From assembly GCA_963813375.1 (NCBI GenBank), contig CAWEYT010000015.1:62001-126000 (forward strand): a stretch of DNA of 64,000 bases. Direction: 5' to 3'. The DNA comes from DASTFY01 sp963813375. Its GTDB lineage: Bacteria > Actinomycetota > Acidimicrobiia > Acidimicrobiales > Ilumatobacteraceae. Each line of letters starts with the position of its first letter. Positions within the stretch are counted from its first letter, which is position 1. Under the pieces are notes generated by a model, which searched no databases, had not been told where the DNA came from, and was given only the letters and a program-made list of their open reading frames with translations. This document shows positions 47,217-55,829 of this stretch, in pieces. The translations under genes were made by a program, and so were the position numbers.

Positions 47217-47993
47217 CCCGTGCCGAGCCGATCCGCGTCGGCGTCCTCGGGGCCGCGGGCCGCATGGGCACCACCGCCTGTCTCGCCATCGATGGGGACC
47301 CCGGCCTGGAGCTGGTGGCCGCGGTCGATCCGCACGGCGCGGGCGGCGACGTGGCCGGCCTCGCGATCGCCGGGGACATCGCCGCGCTGGCCGAGGTCGG
47401 AGCGGAGGTGGCGGTCGATTTCACGATGCTGGACGCGGCCCGCGCCAACCTGGCCTGGTGTGCGGAGCACGGCACCCACGCCGTCGTCGGCACGACCGGG
47501 TTCACGGAGGACGACCACGCGGCGCTGCGCGTCGCCTTCACCCGCTCCAACTGCCTGATCGCACCGAACTTCGCCATCGGCGCGGTGCTGATGATGCGCT
47601 TCGCCGAACTGGCGGCGCCGTTCTTCGAGACGGCCGAGATCATCGAGCTGCACCACGACGGCAAGGCCGACGCGCCGTCGGGGACGGCGATGATGACGGC
47701 GCGAGCGGATGGCCGCGGCGTCCGGTGACTGGGCGCCCGATCCCACCACCCGCGAGGTGGTCGGCGGCGCGCGCGGCGGCACCGGCCCGGCGGGCATCCA
47801 CGTCCACTCGGTGCGGCTCCGCGGGCTGGTGGCCCACCAGGAGGTGCTGCTCGGGACGGTCGGCCAGAGCCTGACCATCCGCCACGACAGCTACGACCGC
47901 GAGAGCTTCATGCCGGGCGTCCTCTTGGCCGTCAAGCGGGTGGCCGACCACCCCGGCGTGACCGTCGGGCTGGACGCCTACCTCGGGCTCTGA
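47213..47993 (+). CDS. dapB: 4-hydroxy-tetrahydrodipicolinate reductase (frameshifted)
   Basis: DapB of about 260 residues, the second committed step of lysine/diaminopimelate synthesis. NAD(P)-binding GVLGAAGRMG at the N-terminus, GTTGF, APNFAIGAVLM, and the catalytic ELHHDGKADAPSGTA. One extra base near 47705 shifts the frame before MAAASGDWAPD; the rest (HVHSVRLRGLVAHQEVLLG) ends at 47993. GTG start overlaps the pxpC stop by 4 nt. Confidence 0.92.
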
Positions 47994-48039
47994 CCCTCGG
48001 GACGAGCCCCACCCATCCGGCCGCGGGCCTGGGCGGCGA

Positions 48040-48813
48040 TCAGGCGCCGTCGCGGCAGACGGTGGAGGTGCCGAACTTGCGGGCCAGCTCCTCCTTGATG
48101 CCCTTCACGCCGTAGTGGCTCACGATGCGGTGGGCGAAGAGCAGGTCCTTCTGCGCGGCGACCTGGCCGGCGAAGGCGTCGGCGCAGAGCTCGGGCTCGA
48201 TGTTCGCCGCGGCCAGGATGGCGCCCGTCAGCCCGAGCATGCCGGCGTAGGCCACCACCGAGGAGTTGCCGGCGTAGATGGGCCGGTGGAAGCAGGCCAG
48301 CATCTCGAGCATTCGCTCGGTGTCGCCGGTGGAGTCCTTGATGGCTGCGACCCTCAGCGCCTTGAGCTCCTCCATCGTGATGCCGGGGGGCGACACCTTG
48401 GGCCAGTGGTAGGCGATGATGGGCATCGAGCCCGCGGCGCCGACCACCTCGCCATAGAACTCCCGCACGTCGCCGTGGCGCGGTGACAGGACGAGGGCGG
48501 CGTCGGCACCGGCCTCGGCCGCCCGCCGGGTCAGTTGCGGGACGCTGACCCCCGCCGCCAGGTCGCCCGTGCCGAGGATGACCGGCACGTGCGCCGGCAC
48601 GGCGGCCTTGACCGCCTTGAGGAGCTGCAGCCGCTCCTTCATGGCGAGGTGGGAAGCCTCACCCGTGCTTCCGGCGACCACCACGGCCCGGACTCCCCGG
48701 GTCGAGAGGTGGGCGGCATGCTTGGCCGTCGCTTCGGTGTCGACGTGGCCGTGTTCGTCGAAGAAGGTGACGAGTGCTGCCGCGATGCCGGTGAACACAG
48801 GTTTCGGGTTCAT
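48040..48813 (-). CDS. DapA/NanA family aldolase paralogue
   Basis: A 257-residue class I aldolase of the dihydrodipicolinate synthase/N-acetylneuraminate lyase family. GSTGE at 49-53, Tyr135 (IIAYHWP) and the Schiff-base Lys159 (AAIKDSTGD) are in place. It is 50 residues shorter than the dapA at 58053. Because a full dapA is present, this one probably acts on another 2-oxo acid. AGGAGG lies 4 nt before the ATG at 48813. It overlaps the SDR remnant stop by ATGA. Confidence 0.82.
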   Translation of the reverse strand: MNPKPVFTGIAAALVTFFDEHGHVDTEATAKHAAHLSTRGVRAVVVAGSTGEASHLAMKERLQLLKAVKAAVPAHVPVILGTGDLAAGVSVPQLTRRAAEAGADAALVLSPRHGDVREFYGEVVGAAGSMPIIAYHWPKVSPPGITMEELKALRVAAIKDSTGDTERMLEMLACFHRPIYAGNSSVVAYAGMLGLTGAILAAANIEPELCADAFAGQVAAQKDLLFAHRIVSHYGVKGIKEELARKFGTSTVCRDGA

Positions 48814-49025
48814 GGAACCTCCTCGTGGTTCTGCCAGTGCAATCCTTGGGGGGCCTCGGGATGGGCGCGCTCGACGGGATCGGAGCCGAGGGTGCCACCG
48901 GCGTTGTCGACCAGTACGGCGCCGCGCTCGATCGCCACGACCCCGGGCCCCTCTCTCACCCACCGCCGGGCCTGGGCCGCTCCGATCCCGCTCGAAGCGC
49001 CTGCGACCACGGCGACACCGCTCAC
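48810..49025 (-). pseudogene. Remnant of a short-chain dehydrogenase
   Basis: A 71-residue open frame beginning VSGVAVVAGASSGIGAAQA, the SDR cofactor motif, then after about 18 residues LVDNAGGTLG, which is the NNAG motif normally 75 residues further on, and then nothing more of the fold. About 55 central residues and all of the catalytic half are gone. It is coupled to the upstream membrane-protein gene by GTGA and to the aldolase downstream by ATGA, so the reading frame joins are intact. A decayed gene or an assembly deletion. Confidence 0.6.
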
Positions 49026-49813
49026 TTGGTGTCTGGGCCCCCGTCCATCCCCGCACCGTAGCGCGCCGGGTCCGGCGGTGCGACTGGCGACTCCTCCGGC
49101 CGCTCGATCTCCTCGATGACCTCGGGAATGGACTTCCGGGCCCGCCCGGCGGACTGGAAGAAGGTCAGCGCGAAGAGCCCGATCACGACCCACCACTGGT
49201 AGCGCTCGATGAAGTCCAGGAAGGCCTTGATCTGGTCCTCGAGCAGCTTCCCGCCCGCCCACAGCACGATCAGCTTCAGCACGATCCCCAGCGTGACCAG
49301 GGGCAGGAAGGTCCGCGGAGCCATGCGCCGGTGCCCGACCATGAGGCAGACGATGTTGCTGCCCGGCATCAGGACGACCAGCGGACGGCCGCCCCGGTCC
49401 ACGCCGCGCTGGATCCACCGGATCGTGGCCGGCAACTCGCCGACCTGGCCCTCGACCCAACCGATTCCCCTCGCGCCGTACCAACGGCCGATGAGGTACA
49501 GCACCACGGCGGCGGCCAGGACTCGGAGGAACCCGACGACCGCGTAGGGGAGGGGGTCGATGAAGGGGACCGAGCCGAGGAGGTTCCGGTTGCGCGACGA
49601 CAGCGCCAGGATGCCCACCGGGTGCTCGTCGATGACCGCCGGTGCGATGTTCGAGCCGATGGTGCCCGCGACGTACAGGAGCAGGCCGGCCACGAGGACG
49701 AGGCGGCGCACCGCGGCGCGGGGCATGGCCGGTGGCGGCGGCGCGGTGACCGGCTGGCCCAGCGGAGGCGGCAACGGCCCCGGCAGCTCGGCAGGCTCGG
49801 CGGGCTCGGCCAT
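49022..49813 (-). CDS. DedA/VTT-like membrane protein
   Basis: A 263-residue membrane protein with about five hydrophobic spans. GRWYGARGIGWVEGQVGEL, IQRGVDRGGRPLVVLMPGSN (half of the reentrant-loop motif) and a following amphipathic segment resemble the VTT/DedA family of flippase-like proteins, though the classical R-x-x-P-G-x-R motif is LMPGSN. The N-terminus is Pro-rich (LPGPLPPPLG), the C-terminus acidic. ATG 49813. Function is not known. Confidence 0.55.
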   Translation of the reverse strand: MAEPAEPAELPGPLPPPLGQPVTAPPPPAMPRAAVRRLVLVAGLLLYVAGTIGSNIAPAVIDEHPVGILALSSRNRNLLGSVPFIDPLPYAVVGFLRVLAAAVVLYLIGRWYGARGIGWVEGQVGELPATIRWIQRGVDRGGRPLVVLMPGSNIVCLMVGHRRMAPRTFLPLVTLGIVLKLIVLWAGGKLLEDQIKAFLDFIERYQWWVVIGLFALTFFQSAGRARKSIPEVIEEIERPEESPVAPPDPARYGAGMDGGPDTK

Positions 49814-49872
49814 CGGTCGATCGTACCGTCGCCGCCCGCGGGCCCACCCGGGCAGGTCCGGGGTGGTGGGCG

Positions 49873-50784
49873 CTACGAGACCGTGCCGCACTCCCCCCCG
49901 GCGTGGAGGCAGGAGCCGATGAAGTTGGACAGCGCCGTCTGGTTCCAGGCGTTGAAGAAGTCGGCGTGGTACGTGTACGGCGCTCCCGAAGCGAGCGTCA
50001 GTCCGGTGTTGCCGAACGTCTTGTAGCGGAAGTTGAACTCGAGCAATGGCACGGGGACCGGGTAGTTGCTCGGGCACATGCCGCTCACCGTGTAGGCCAT
50101 GTGGCTCCGGTGGTCGGGCGAGTCCAGGTTCTTGCCGTCCCAGCAGTCGGGGAAGCGGATCTGGAGGACGAGGGTGCCGCCGCCGCAGTTCGGCGGCGTG
50201 GCCGACCGGTTGCCCATCCCCTGGCACATCCAGGCCACGGCGTCGGTGGGCAGCGGGGCGGTGGCGGTCGCGCTGCCGGCGATCATCCGCAACCCGGCCG
50301 GGAAGGCCCGAATGGTCGCTGGATCGCGGTGCGAGCCACCCCGGTAGTAGATGAGCGCCGACTGCGCCGGGACCGCGACGCCGTTCTGGTAGAGCATCGG
50401 GCCCCAGTAGGCGGAGCTGTCGGCCGCGGCGCTGCACGTCGTCGCCTGCCCCGCGAGCGACTGGGCCGTCGAGGCGGCGTTGGTCGTCCGGTTACCGAGG
50501 AACTGGTGCAGGTGCGACATGCCGGCCATGTTCGGGTGGACGATCGGGTCGTCGGGGGCGAGGTGGCTGGAGCCGCAGAGGATCCGGAAGGTGGCCAGCC
50601 CGCCGCCTCCCGAGCTGCCGGCATCCTGCGGGCCACCGGGCCCGTTCGACGCGCTCCCGGCGCTCGGTCCGGCCGGGCGCCCCGGTCGGCGGGCGCCTCC
50701 GCCCGGGGGCGGACCGCACGCCACCGCCCCGACGAGCGCGGCAGCGACGGCGACGCTGATGACAGCCAAGGATCGGCGCATCAT
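49873..50784 (-). CDS. DUF1996 lipoprotein
   Basis: A 303-residue secreted protein: signal peptide with lipobox VACG at about residue 23, a Gly/Pro/Ser-rich linker, then the DUF1996 domain: MSHLHQFLGNRTTNA, YWGPMLYQNG, IRFPDCWDGKNLDSPDHRSHMAY and CPSNYPVPVPLLEFNFRY. DUF1996 is common in fungi and actinobacteria next to carbohydrate-binding or hydrolase genes; biochemistry unknown. The 322-nt upstream gap (50785-51106) holds a 19-bp direct repeat, an inverted repeat and the TetR operator but no gene. Confidence 0.83.
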   Translation of the reverse strand: MMRRSLAVISVAVAAALVGAVACGPPPGGGARRPGRPAGPSAGSASNGPGGPQDAGSSGGGGLATFRILCGSSHLAPDDPIVHPNMAGMSHLHQFLGNRTTNAASTAQSLAGQATTCSAAADSSAYWGPMLYQNGVAVPAQSALIYYRGGSHRDPATIRAFPAGLRMIAGSATATAPLPTDAVAWMCQGMGNRSATPPNCGGGTLVLQIRFPDCWDGKNLDSPDHRSHMAYTVSGMCPSNYPVPVPLLEFNFRYKTFGNTGLTLASGAPYTYHADFFNAWNQTALSNFIGSCLHAGGECGTVS

Positions 50785-50883
50785 GGTTTGCCTCCAGGTG
50801 GTTCGGTCCGCCCCTGGACCCCGCCGGACTTCCGCTCCGCGTCCCGCTTGGTGCTCCCCTGCCCGCCCGGCGTGGCGGCTCCC

Positions 50884-50921
50884 GTTGTAGCACAACCGCA
50901 ACCTTGTAATGCAACCGCAAC
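50884..50921. repeat. Two adjacent 19-bp direct repeats
   Basis: GTTGTAGCACAACCGCAAC (50884-50902) is followed directly by CTTGTAATGCAACCGCAAC (50903-50921); 15 of 19 bases agree and the AACCGCAAC ends are identical. It is about 100 nt upstream of the DUF1996 gene start. The tandem arrangement suits an activator or two-component response regulator binding as a dimer next to a -35 region. Confidence 0.6.
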
Positions 50922-50992
50922 ATCCGGCCAAGGCGGCCCGCGGAGGCCGGCCCGCGAGGCGACCGCGACCGCGGCGACTGGTCGCTTTCCAC

Positions 50993-51045
50993 GCACAAAT
51001 CGCGGACAGGTGACCGCCGGAGGCCACGCGCAGCGCGATTTGTGC
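50993..51045. repeat. Inverted-repeat element, copy 2
   Basis: GCACAAATCGCG (50993-51004) and CGCGATTTGTGC (51034-51045) with a 29-nt loop. Same arm core as the element at 9524-9580. Both have GGTGACC-like and GGCCAC-like sequence in or beside the loop and a GTGAC after the right arm. It lies 30 nt upstream of the TetR operator. Confidence 0.65.
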
Positions 51046-51074
51046 ACCGAATGTGACGCGCGAGGGTGGTTGAC

Positions 51075-51105
51075 GGTGAGACAGTTTCTGTCTTATCGTC
51101 TCACC
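51075..51105. promoter_or_regulatory. TetR operator (nested palindromes)
   Basis: GGTGAGAC (51075-51082) and GTCTCACC (51098-51105) form an outer inverted repeat; inside, AGACAG-TTT-CTGTCT (51079-51093) is a perfect 15-bp palindrome. The site ends one base before the TetR ATG, so repressor bound here would block the regulator and the diiron gene downstream. Confidence 0.65.
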
Positions 51106-51106
51106 A

Positions 51107-51736
51107 ATGTCCGTTCTCGCCGCGCCCGCGTCGCCGCCCCTGGCCGGTCCTGCGAGCAGCGAGGACCGGGTGCTCGATGCGGCCAAGCGCTGTTGCGAGC
51201 GCTGGGGCATGGCCAAGGTCACGGTCGACGACATCGCCGTCGAGGCCGGCATCTCCCGGGCCACCCTCTACCGCCTGTTCCCCGGCGGCAAGGAGGTGCT
51301 CTACGAGGCCCTGCGGCGCCGCGACAGCAACGACTTCTTCATCGAGCTCCAGGCGCACGTCGCCGCGGTCGACTCGCTCGACGAGCTCCTGGTGCGCATC
51401 GTCGTCGAGGCCACCCGCCAGCTCCGCTCGGACGAGCATCTCCAGGTGATGCTGGCCTCCCGCCCTGGCGAAGTGGCCATGACGCTCAACTTCGATGGCC
51501 TGCCGGTCATCTTCGAGACGGCCACCGCCTACCTCACCCCGCTGGTCGCCGGCTGGATCGGTGAGGAGCGGGCCGCCGAGCTGGCCGAACTGCTCAGCCG
51601 TCTCGTCGTGTCGTACTTCCTGACCCCATCGCGCTTCGTCGACTTCGGCGAGCCCGTGTCGGCTCGTCGTTTCATCCGCAACCACGTCCTGCCCGCCTTC
51701 CCCGTCCCGTCCTCCGACCCGACCCCCACCACGTGA
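51107..51736 (+). CDS. TetR family transcriptional regulator
   Basis: A 209-residue TetR-type repressor. The HTH is VTVDDIAVEAGISRATLYRLF (given here by its core AVEAGISRATLYRLF, about residues 47-61), followed by an all-helical ligand domain with FATAYLTPLVAGWIGEE-like helices. The ATG follows a palindromic operator, so autoregulation is likely. The diiron gene starts 10 nt after the stop, so both are probably one transcript and the ligand may be a substrate or product of that enzyme. Confidence 0.88.
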   Translation: MSVLAAPASPPLAGPASSEDRVLDAAKRCCERWGMAKVTVDDIAVEAGISRATLYRLFPGGKEVLYEALRRRDSNDFFIELQAHVAAVDSLDELLVRIVVEATRQLRSDEHLQVMLASRPGEVAMTLNFDGLPVIFETATAYLTPLVAGWIGEERAAELAELLSRLVVSYFLTPSRFVDFGEPVSARRFIRNHVLPAFPVPSSDPTPTT

Positions 51737-51746
51737 GGTGACCGCC

Positions 51747-52880
51747 ATGTCCACCACCATCTCGAGCAACGAAGAGATGATCGGCCGTGCCGATGTCGAC
51801 GACATCGAGGCCATCCTGAGCGTGACCAACACCGACGTCGATGCCGTCGAGCACGTCGTCAAGGACAACGCCGACGCCATCTTCACCTGGGACTACTCCC
51901 TCGCCCGGCCCGCGCTCCGCAAGCTCTACGAGAAGGCCAAGACCGGCCAGTGGAACGCCACGACGGACCTGCCGTGGGAGACCGAGGTGGACCTCGAGGC
52001 CACTGTCGCCGCCGACCAGGCGGCGATCGGCGCCGGGATCGATCCCAGCATCTACATCGGCACCCCGGTGGAGAAGTGGGACGAGCGGCAGTGGGTCGAG
52101 TTCGGCATGGAGGGCCGGCGCTGGAGCCTCAGCCAGTTCATGCACGGCGAGCAGGGCGCGCTCCTGTGCACCGCCAAGATCGTCGAGACCGTGCCGTGGT
52201 ACGACGCCAAGCTCTACGCCTCCACCCAGGTGGTCGACGAGGCCCGTCACGTCGAGGTCTTCGCCCGTTACATCGACGAGAAGCTGGGCGGCCACTACCA
52301 GATCAACGCCCACCTGCGGATGCTGCTGGACGACATCGTCAACGACAGCCGGTGGGACATGACCTACCTCGGCATGCAGGTGATGGTGGAGGGCCTGGCC
52401 CTCGCCGCTTTCGGGTTCATGCACCAGATCACGAGCGAGCCCCTGCTCAAGCAGATGCTCCGCTACGTGATGAGCGACGAGGCCCGCCACGTGGCCTTCG
52501 GGGTGCTCAGCCTGAAGGAGGTCTATGACGGCATGACGGACGCCGAGATCATGGACCGCCAGGAGTTCGCCTTCGAGGCCGCCGTGCGCATGCGGGACCG
52601 CTTCCTCCAGCAGGAGGTGTGGGAGCGCATGGGCGTGGCGCCCAAGGAGATCGTGCCCCTCGTGATGCAGGACCCGATGCGCGGGCTCTTCCAGCAGATG
52701 CTCTTCTCCAAGATCGTCCCCAACTGCAAGAAGCTCGGCCTGCTGGACCGCAACGAGGCCTGGCTGCGCCGCCGCTTCGAGGAGATGGGCGTGATCCAGT
52801 TCGAGGACTGGGCCGACACCGGCGAGGAGTACCTGCAGTTCGAGCTCGGCGAGGAGGCCCCGGCGCCGGTCAAGGCCTGA
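51747..52880 (+). CDS. Ferritin-like diiron protein 2
   Basis: A 377-residue paralogue of the protein at 15784-16872; FMHGEQGAL, VDEARHVEVF, SRWDMTYLGMQV, EGLALAAF and DEARHV are shared nearly word for word. Predicted iron ligands: E135, E165, H168, E215, E245 and H248. The N-terminal 115 residues differ from paralogue 1. ATG at 51747 is preferred to the GTG at 51738 because of spacing from GAGGTGA. Under control of the adjacent TetR. An oxygenase or desaturase-like role is likely but unproven. Confidence 0.82.
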   Translation: MSTTISSNEEMIGRADVDDIEAILSVTNTDVDAVEHVVKDNADAIFTWDYSLARPALRKLYEKAKTGQWNATTDLPWETEVDLEATVAADQAAIGAGIDPSIYIGTPVEKWDERQWVEFGMEGRRWSLSQFMHGEQGALLCTAKIVETVPWYDAKLYASTQVVDEARHVEVFARYIDEKLGGHYQINAHLRMLLDDIVNDSRWDMTYLGMQVMVEGLALAAFGFMHQITSEPLLKQMLRYVMSDEARHVAFGVLSLKEVYDGMTDAEIMDRQEFAFEAAVRMRDRFLQQEVWERMGVAPKEIVPLVMQDPMRGLFQQMLFSKIVPNCKKLGLLDRNEAWLRRRFEEMGVIQFEDWADTGEEYLQFELGEEAPAPVKA

Positions 52881-52975
52881 CTGTCCGCCCAGCGGGCGCC
52901 GGCCGGTGCCGGTAAACTGCTCGCGTCGATGGCGGTCGACGGCCAGGAGCGGGCGGCAGAGCAGAGGAGCGGGAC

Positions 52976-54452
52976 ATGGTGCGAAGGGCCTTCATCGCGG
53001 GCGTGCTCGTGCTGGCGTTCGGGGCTACCGCCTGCGTGCCAAAGCCAACGCCGAAGCCGCCGCCGCCGCCGCCGCCGTCGGCGGACGGGTCCCGGCCGAA
53101 CATCGTCTTCTTCATGACCGACGATCAGTCCGCGGACCAGATGAGCGCGTTGCCCGCTGTGCGCGAGCTCATCACCGCGCGCGGCGCGACCTTCGCCAAC
53201 GCCATCGTGCCGATCCCGCTGTGCTGCCCCGCCCGCGCCAGCCTGCTCACGGGGCAGTACCCGCACAACCACGGCGTCATTTCCAACAACAACTCGTCCG
53301 GCGGAGGGTTCGCGGGTCTCGACCAGACCAACACGTTGGCGAAGTGGCTGCACGACGCCGGGTACCGGACCGGCCACGTCGGTAAGTACATGAACGGCTA
53401 CGGCCGGGGGAGCGCCATCCCGTTGGGGTGGGACGAGTGGTGGGCGACCTCTCGGAACCCCTTCCTGATGTACGACTACACCCTCAACCACAACGGCACC
53501 GAGGTGCCCTTCGGGTTCGCGCCGAGCGACTACAAGACCGACGTGATCACCAGGATCAGCCGCGAGTTCGTGACCGGCGCCGCGCCCAAGCGCGCAACCG
53601 TTCTACTTGCAGGTCTGGTACACGGCCCCCCACGTGGAGTTGGGGACCGACAGCCGCGGCAGCAACCACGACGACCAGGCGCCCCGGCCGGCTCCCCGCC
53701 ACGCGAACGCCTACGCCACGGCACCGATGCCGCAGGATCCGAGCTACGCGGAGAAGGACGTCTCGGACAAGCCGTCCTGGGTCCAGGCGCTCGGGAACAT
53801 CGGCACGAGCCGCACCGACGTGCTGACCGGCAAGTACCGCACGCAGCTCGCCTCGCTGGCGTCGGTCGACGAGGGGATCCGCCAGATCGTGCAGGCGGTC
53901 GCCAACGCGGGCGAGCTCGACAAGACCGTGTTCGTGTTCACCTCCGACAACGGCTACACCCACGGGGAGCATCGCATCGCGTTCCGCAAGAGCGTGATCT
54001 ACGAGCCCTCGATCCGTGTCCCGTTCTACGCCGCCGGTCCCGGCTTCCCGCAGGGCGCCCGGGTGATCACCCCGGTCATGTTCCCGGACGTCGCACCGAC
54101 CTTCCTCCGGCTGGCCGGGGCGAAGTCCGGTCGGACGATGGATGGAACCGGCCTGCAGGAGTGGCTGGTGCGACGTGACGTCGACCGGCCCATCCTGATC
54201 GGCAGCGGCATCGACACTGCGGCGAACGCCCAGTTCGAGGGGGTCCGCACCCATCGGTGGGTCTACGCCGAGTACCCGGCCACGAACGAGCGCGAGCTGT
54301 ACGACCTGGTGAAGGACCCGTACGAGCTGGTCAACCTGGCCGGATCGCCTAGCTACGCCGCGGTCCAGACCCAGCTCCGGAACCTGTTCCTCTCGCTGCA
54401 GAGCTGCGTCGGGGCCGCGTGCAACGTGCCCGTGCCAGCCGGCCTGGCGTGA
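52976..54452 (+). CDS. Sulfatase 1, lipoprotein (frameshifted)
   Basis: A type I sulfatase of about 491 residues. Lipobox ATAC (Cys20) and a polyproline linker (residues 22-34) place it on the outer face of the membrane. PNIVFFMTDDQ gives metal-binding D49/D50, and C83-C-P-A-R87 is the CxPxR formylglycine site. FVFTSDNGYTHGEHR and ELYDLVKDPYELVNLAG are typical. An extra G near 53598 shifts the frame (KRQPFYLQVWYTAPH expected). Substrate probably a sulfated polysaccharide; not determinable. Confidence 0.85.
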
Positions 54453-54485
54453 GCCGGCCCCCCGCCGCCCGATCGACGGAACGGA

Positions 54486-55769
54486 TCAGCGCCGCAGCGT
54501 GCTGAGCCTGGTGGCCAGCGCGGCCCGGGTGGCGGCGTAGGCCGGGTTGCCGGCGACGTTGACCAGCTCGGAGGGATCGGTCGCCAGGTCGTACAGCTCG
54601 CGGGCTCCGGACCGCCGCTCGACGTACTTGAACGTGCCCGTTCGCAGCCCGTCCCACTGGTTGCCGGGCGCTTCGATGTACGCGGCGTCCCGGACGGGCG
54701 CCCCGCTGTCCAGGAGGCGGGAGAGGTCGACGCCGTCGGCGCTGGGCGGAACCGCCCCCGCGAGCGCGCAGACCGTGGCGGCGATGTCGATCGAGCTGAC
54801 GACACCGGTCTCCGCCCGGCCCGGCGCCCCCGGCCACCGCACGAGGAGCGGCACGTGGCTGGGCTCCTCGTACGGCTCCCCCTTCTTGAAGAGCCGGTGC
54901 TCTCCGAGCATGTAGCCGTTGTCCGACGTGAAGAAGATGGCGGTCGTCGGCAACCGGCCCGTGTCGGCGAGCGCGCTCAGCAGGGTTGTGATGCCGTCGT
55001 CGACCCCGAGCAGGGATCGCCCGATCTGCAGCCGGTCCCGAGGCACCTGCGCGAGTTGGGCGGCTGTCAGCGGTGGAGCGGTGTTGTGTGGTGCCGGCTT
55101 GTCGCTGACGTCGGTCTCGTTGAACGACGGAGGTACCGGAGGGAGAACCGGTGAGGCGTTGGCGTGACGGGCTGGAGGCACCGCCGGGAGGTGCGGCGCT
55201 TGTGGTCCGACGTAGAGGAACAGCGGCGTCGTCGTCGGGGTCGTCCGGACCTGATTGGCCGCGACGCCGAAGATGTAGTCGGTCGGGTGCTGATTGCCCG
55301 GCCGGTAGTTCCGTGATCCGGTCGCGAACCAGACGTCCCATCCCGGAGGCACGTACGACCCGCCGCGGCCCCAGGGGAACCCGTTGAGGTACTTCCCGGA
55401 CAGGACCGTGCGGTAGCCGGCGGCGCGGATGCGGGTGGCGATGGTGTCGGCATCGGCCATCTGCGACGTGGTGTCGTTCGAGGTCACGCCCGTCCGGTAG
55501 GAGTACGTCCCCCTGATGAGCCCGACCCGCCCTGGGCCGCACAGCGGGGTCTCGACGGCACAGTTGACGCAGTCGATCCAGCCCTGCTGGAAGTTGGACA
55601 CGACCGTGCGGAAGTCGAAGCGCATGTCGTCGGCCACGATCACCACGATCGTGCGGAAGCGCCCGACGACCTGCGCACGGGCCGGGCGCATCCCCGCGGT
55701 CATCGTGCTGAGCGCGGCGGCGCCCGCCGCAACGCCGGACCGCTTCAGCAGCTCCCGTCGTGACAGCAT
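54486..55769 (-). CDS. Sulfatase 2 with Tat signal
   Basis: A 427-residue type I sulfatase in an intact frame. The Tat signal SRRELLKRSGVAAGAAAL at residues 3-20 predicts folded export, cleaved near ARAQ. IVADDMRFD (metal site), C77-G-P-G-R81 (formylglycine motif CxPxR), SGKYLNGFPW, FFTSDNGYMLGEHR and ELYDLATDPSELVN are conserved. It is convergent with sulfatase 1, 33 nt apart, and resembles sulfatase 3 closely enough to be a tandem duplicate. Confidence 0.9.
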   Translation of the reverse strand: MLSRRELLKRSGVAAGAAALSTMTAGMRPARAQVVGRFRTIVVIVADDMRFDFRTVVSNFQQGWIDCVNCAVETPLCGPGRVGLIRGTYSYRTGVTSNDTTSQMADADTIATRIRAAGYRTVLSGKYLNGFPWGRGGSYVPPGWDVWFATGSRNYRPGNQHPTDYIFGVAANQVRTTPTTTPLFLYVGPQAPHLPAVPPARHANASPVLPPVPPSFNETDVSDKPAPHNTAPPLTAAQLAQVPRDRLQIGRSLLGVDDGITTLLSALADTGRLPTTAIFFTSDNGYMLGEHRLFKKGEPYEEPSHVPLLVRWPGAPGRAETGVVSSIDIAATVCALAGAVPPSADGVDLSRLLDSGAPVRDAAYIEAPGNQWDGLRTGTFKYVERRSGARELYDLATDPSELVNVAGNPAYAATRAALATRLSTLRR

Positions 55770-55829
55770 CCGTCCCCCCTTCAGGGTCGGGTCATCATCC
55801 CACCCGCCGCCACCGGGCGGAGGAGGTCG

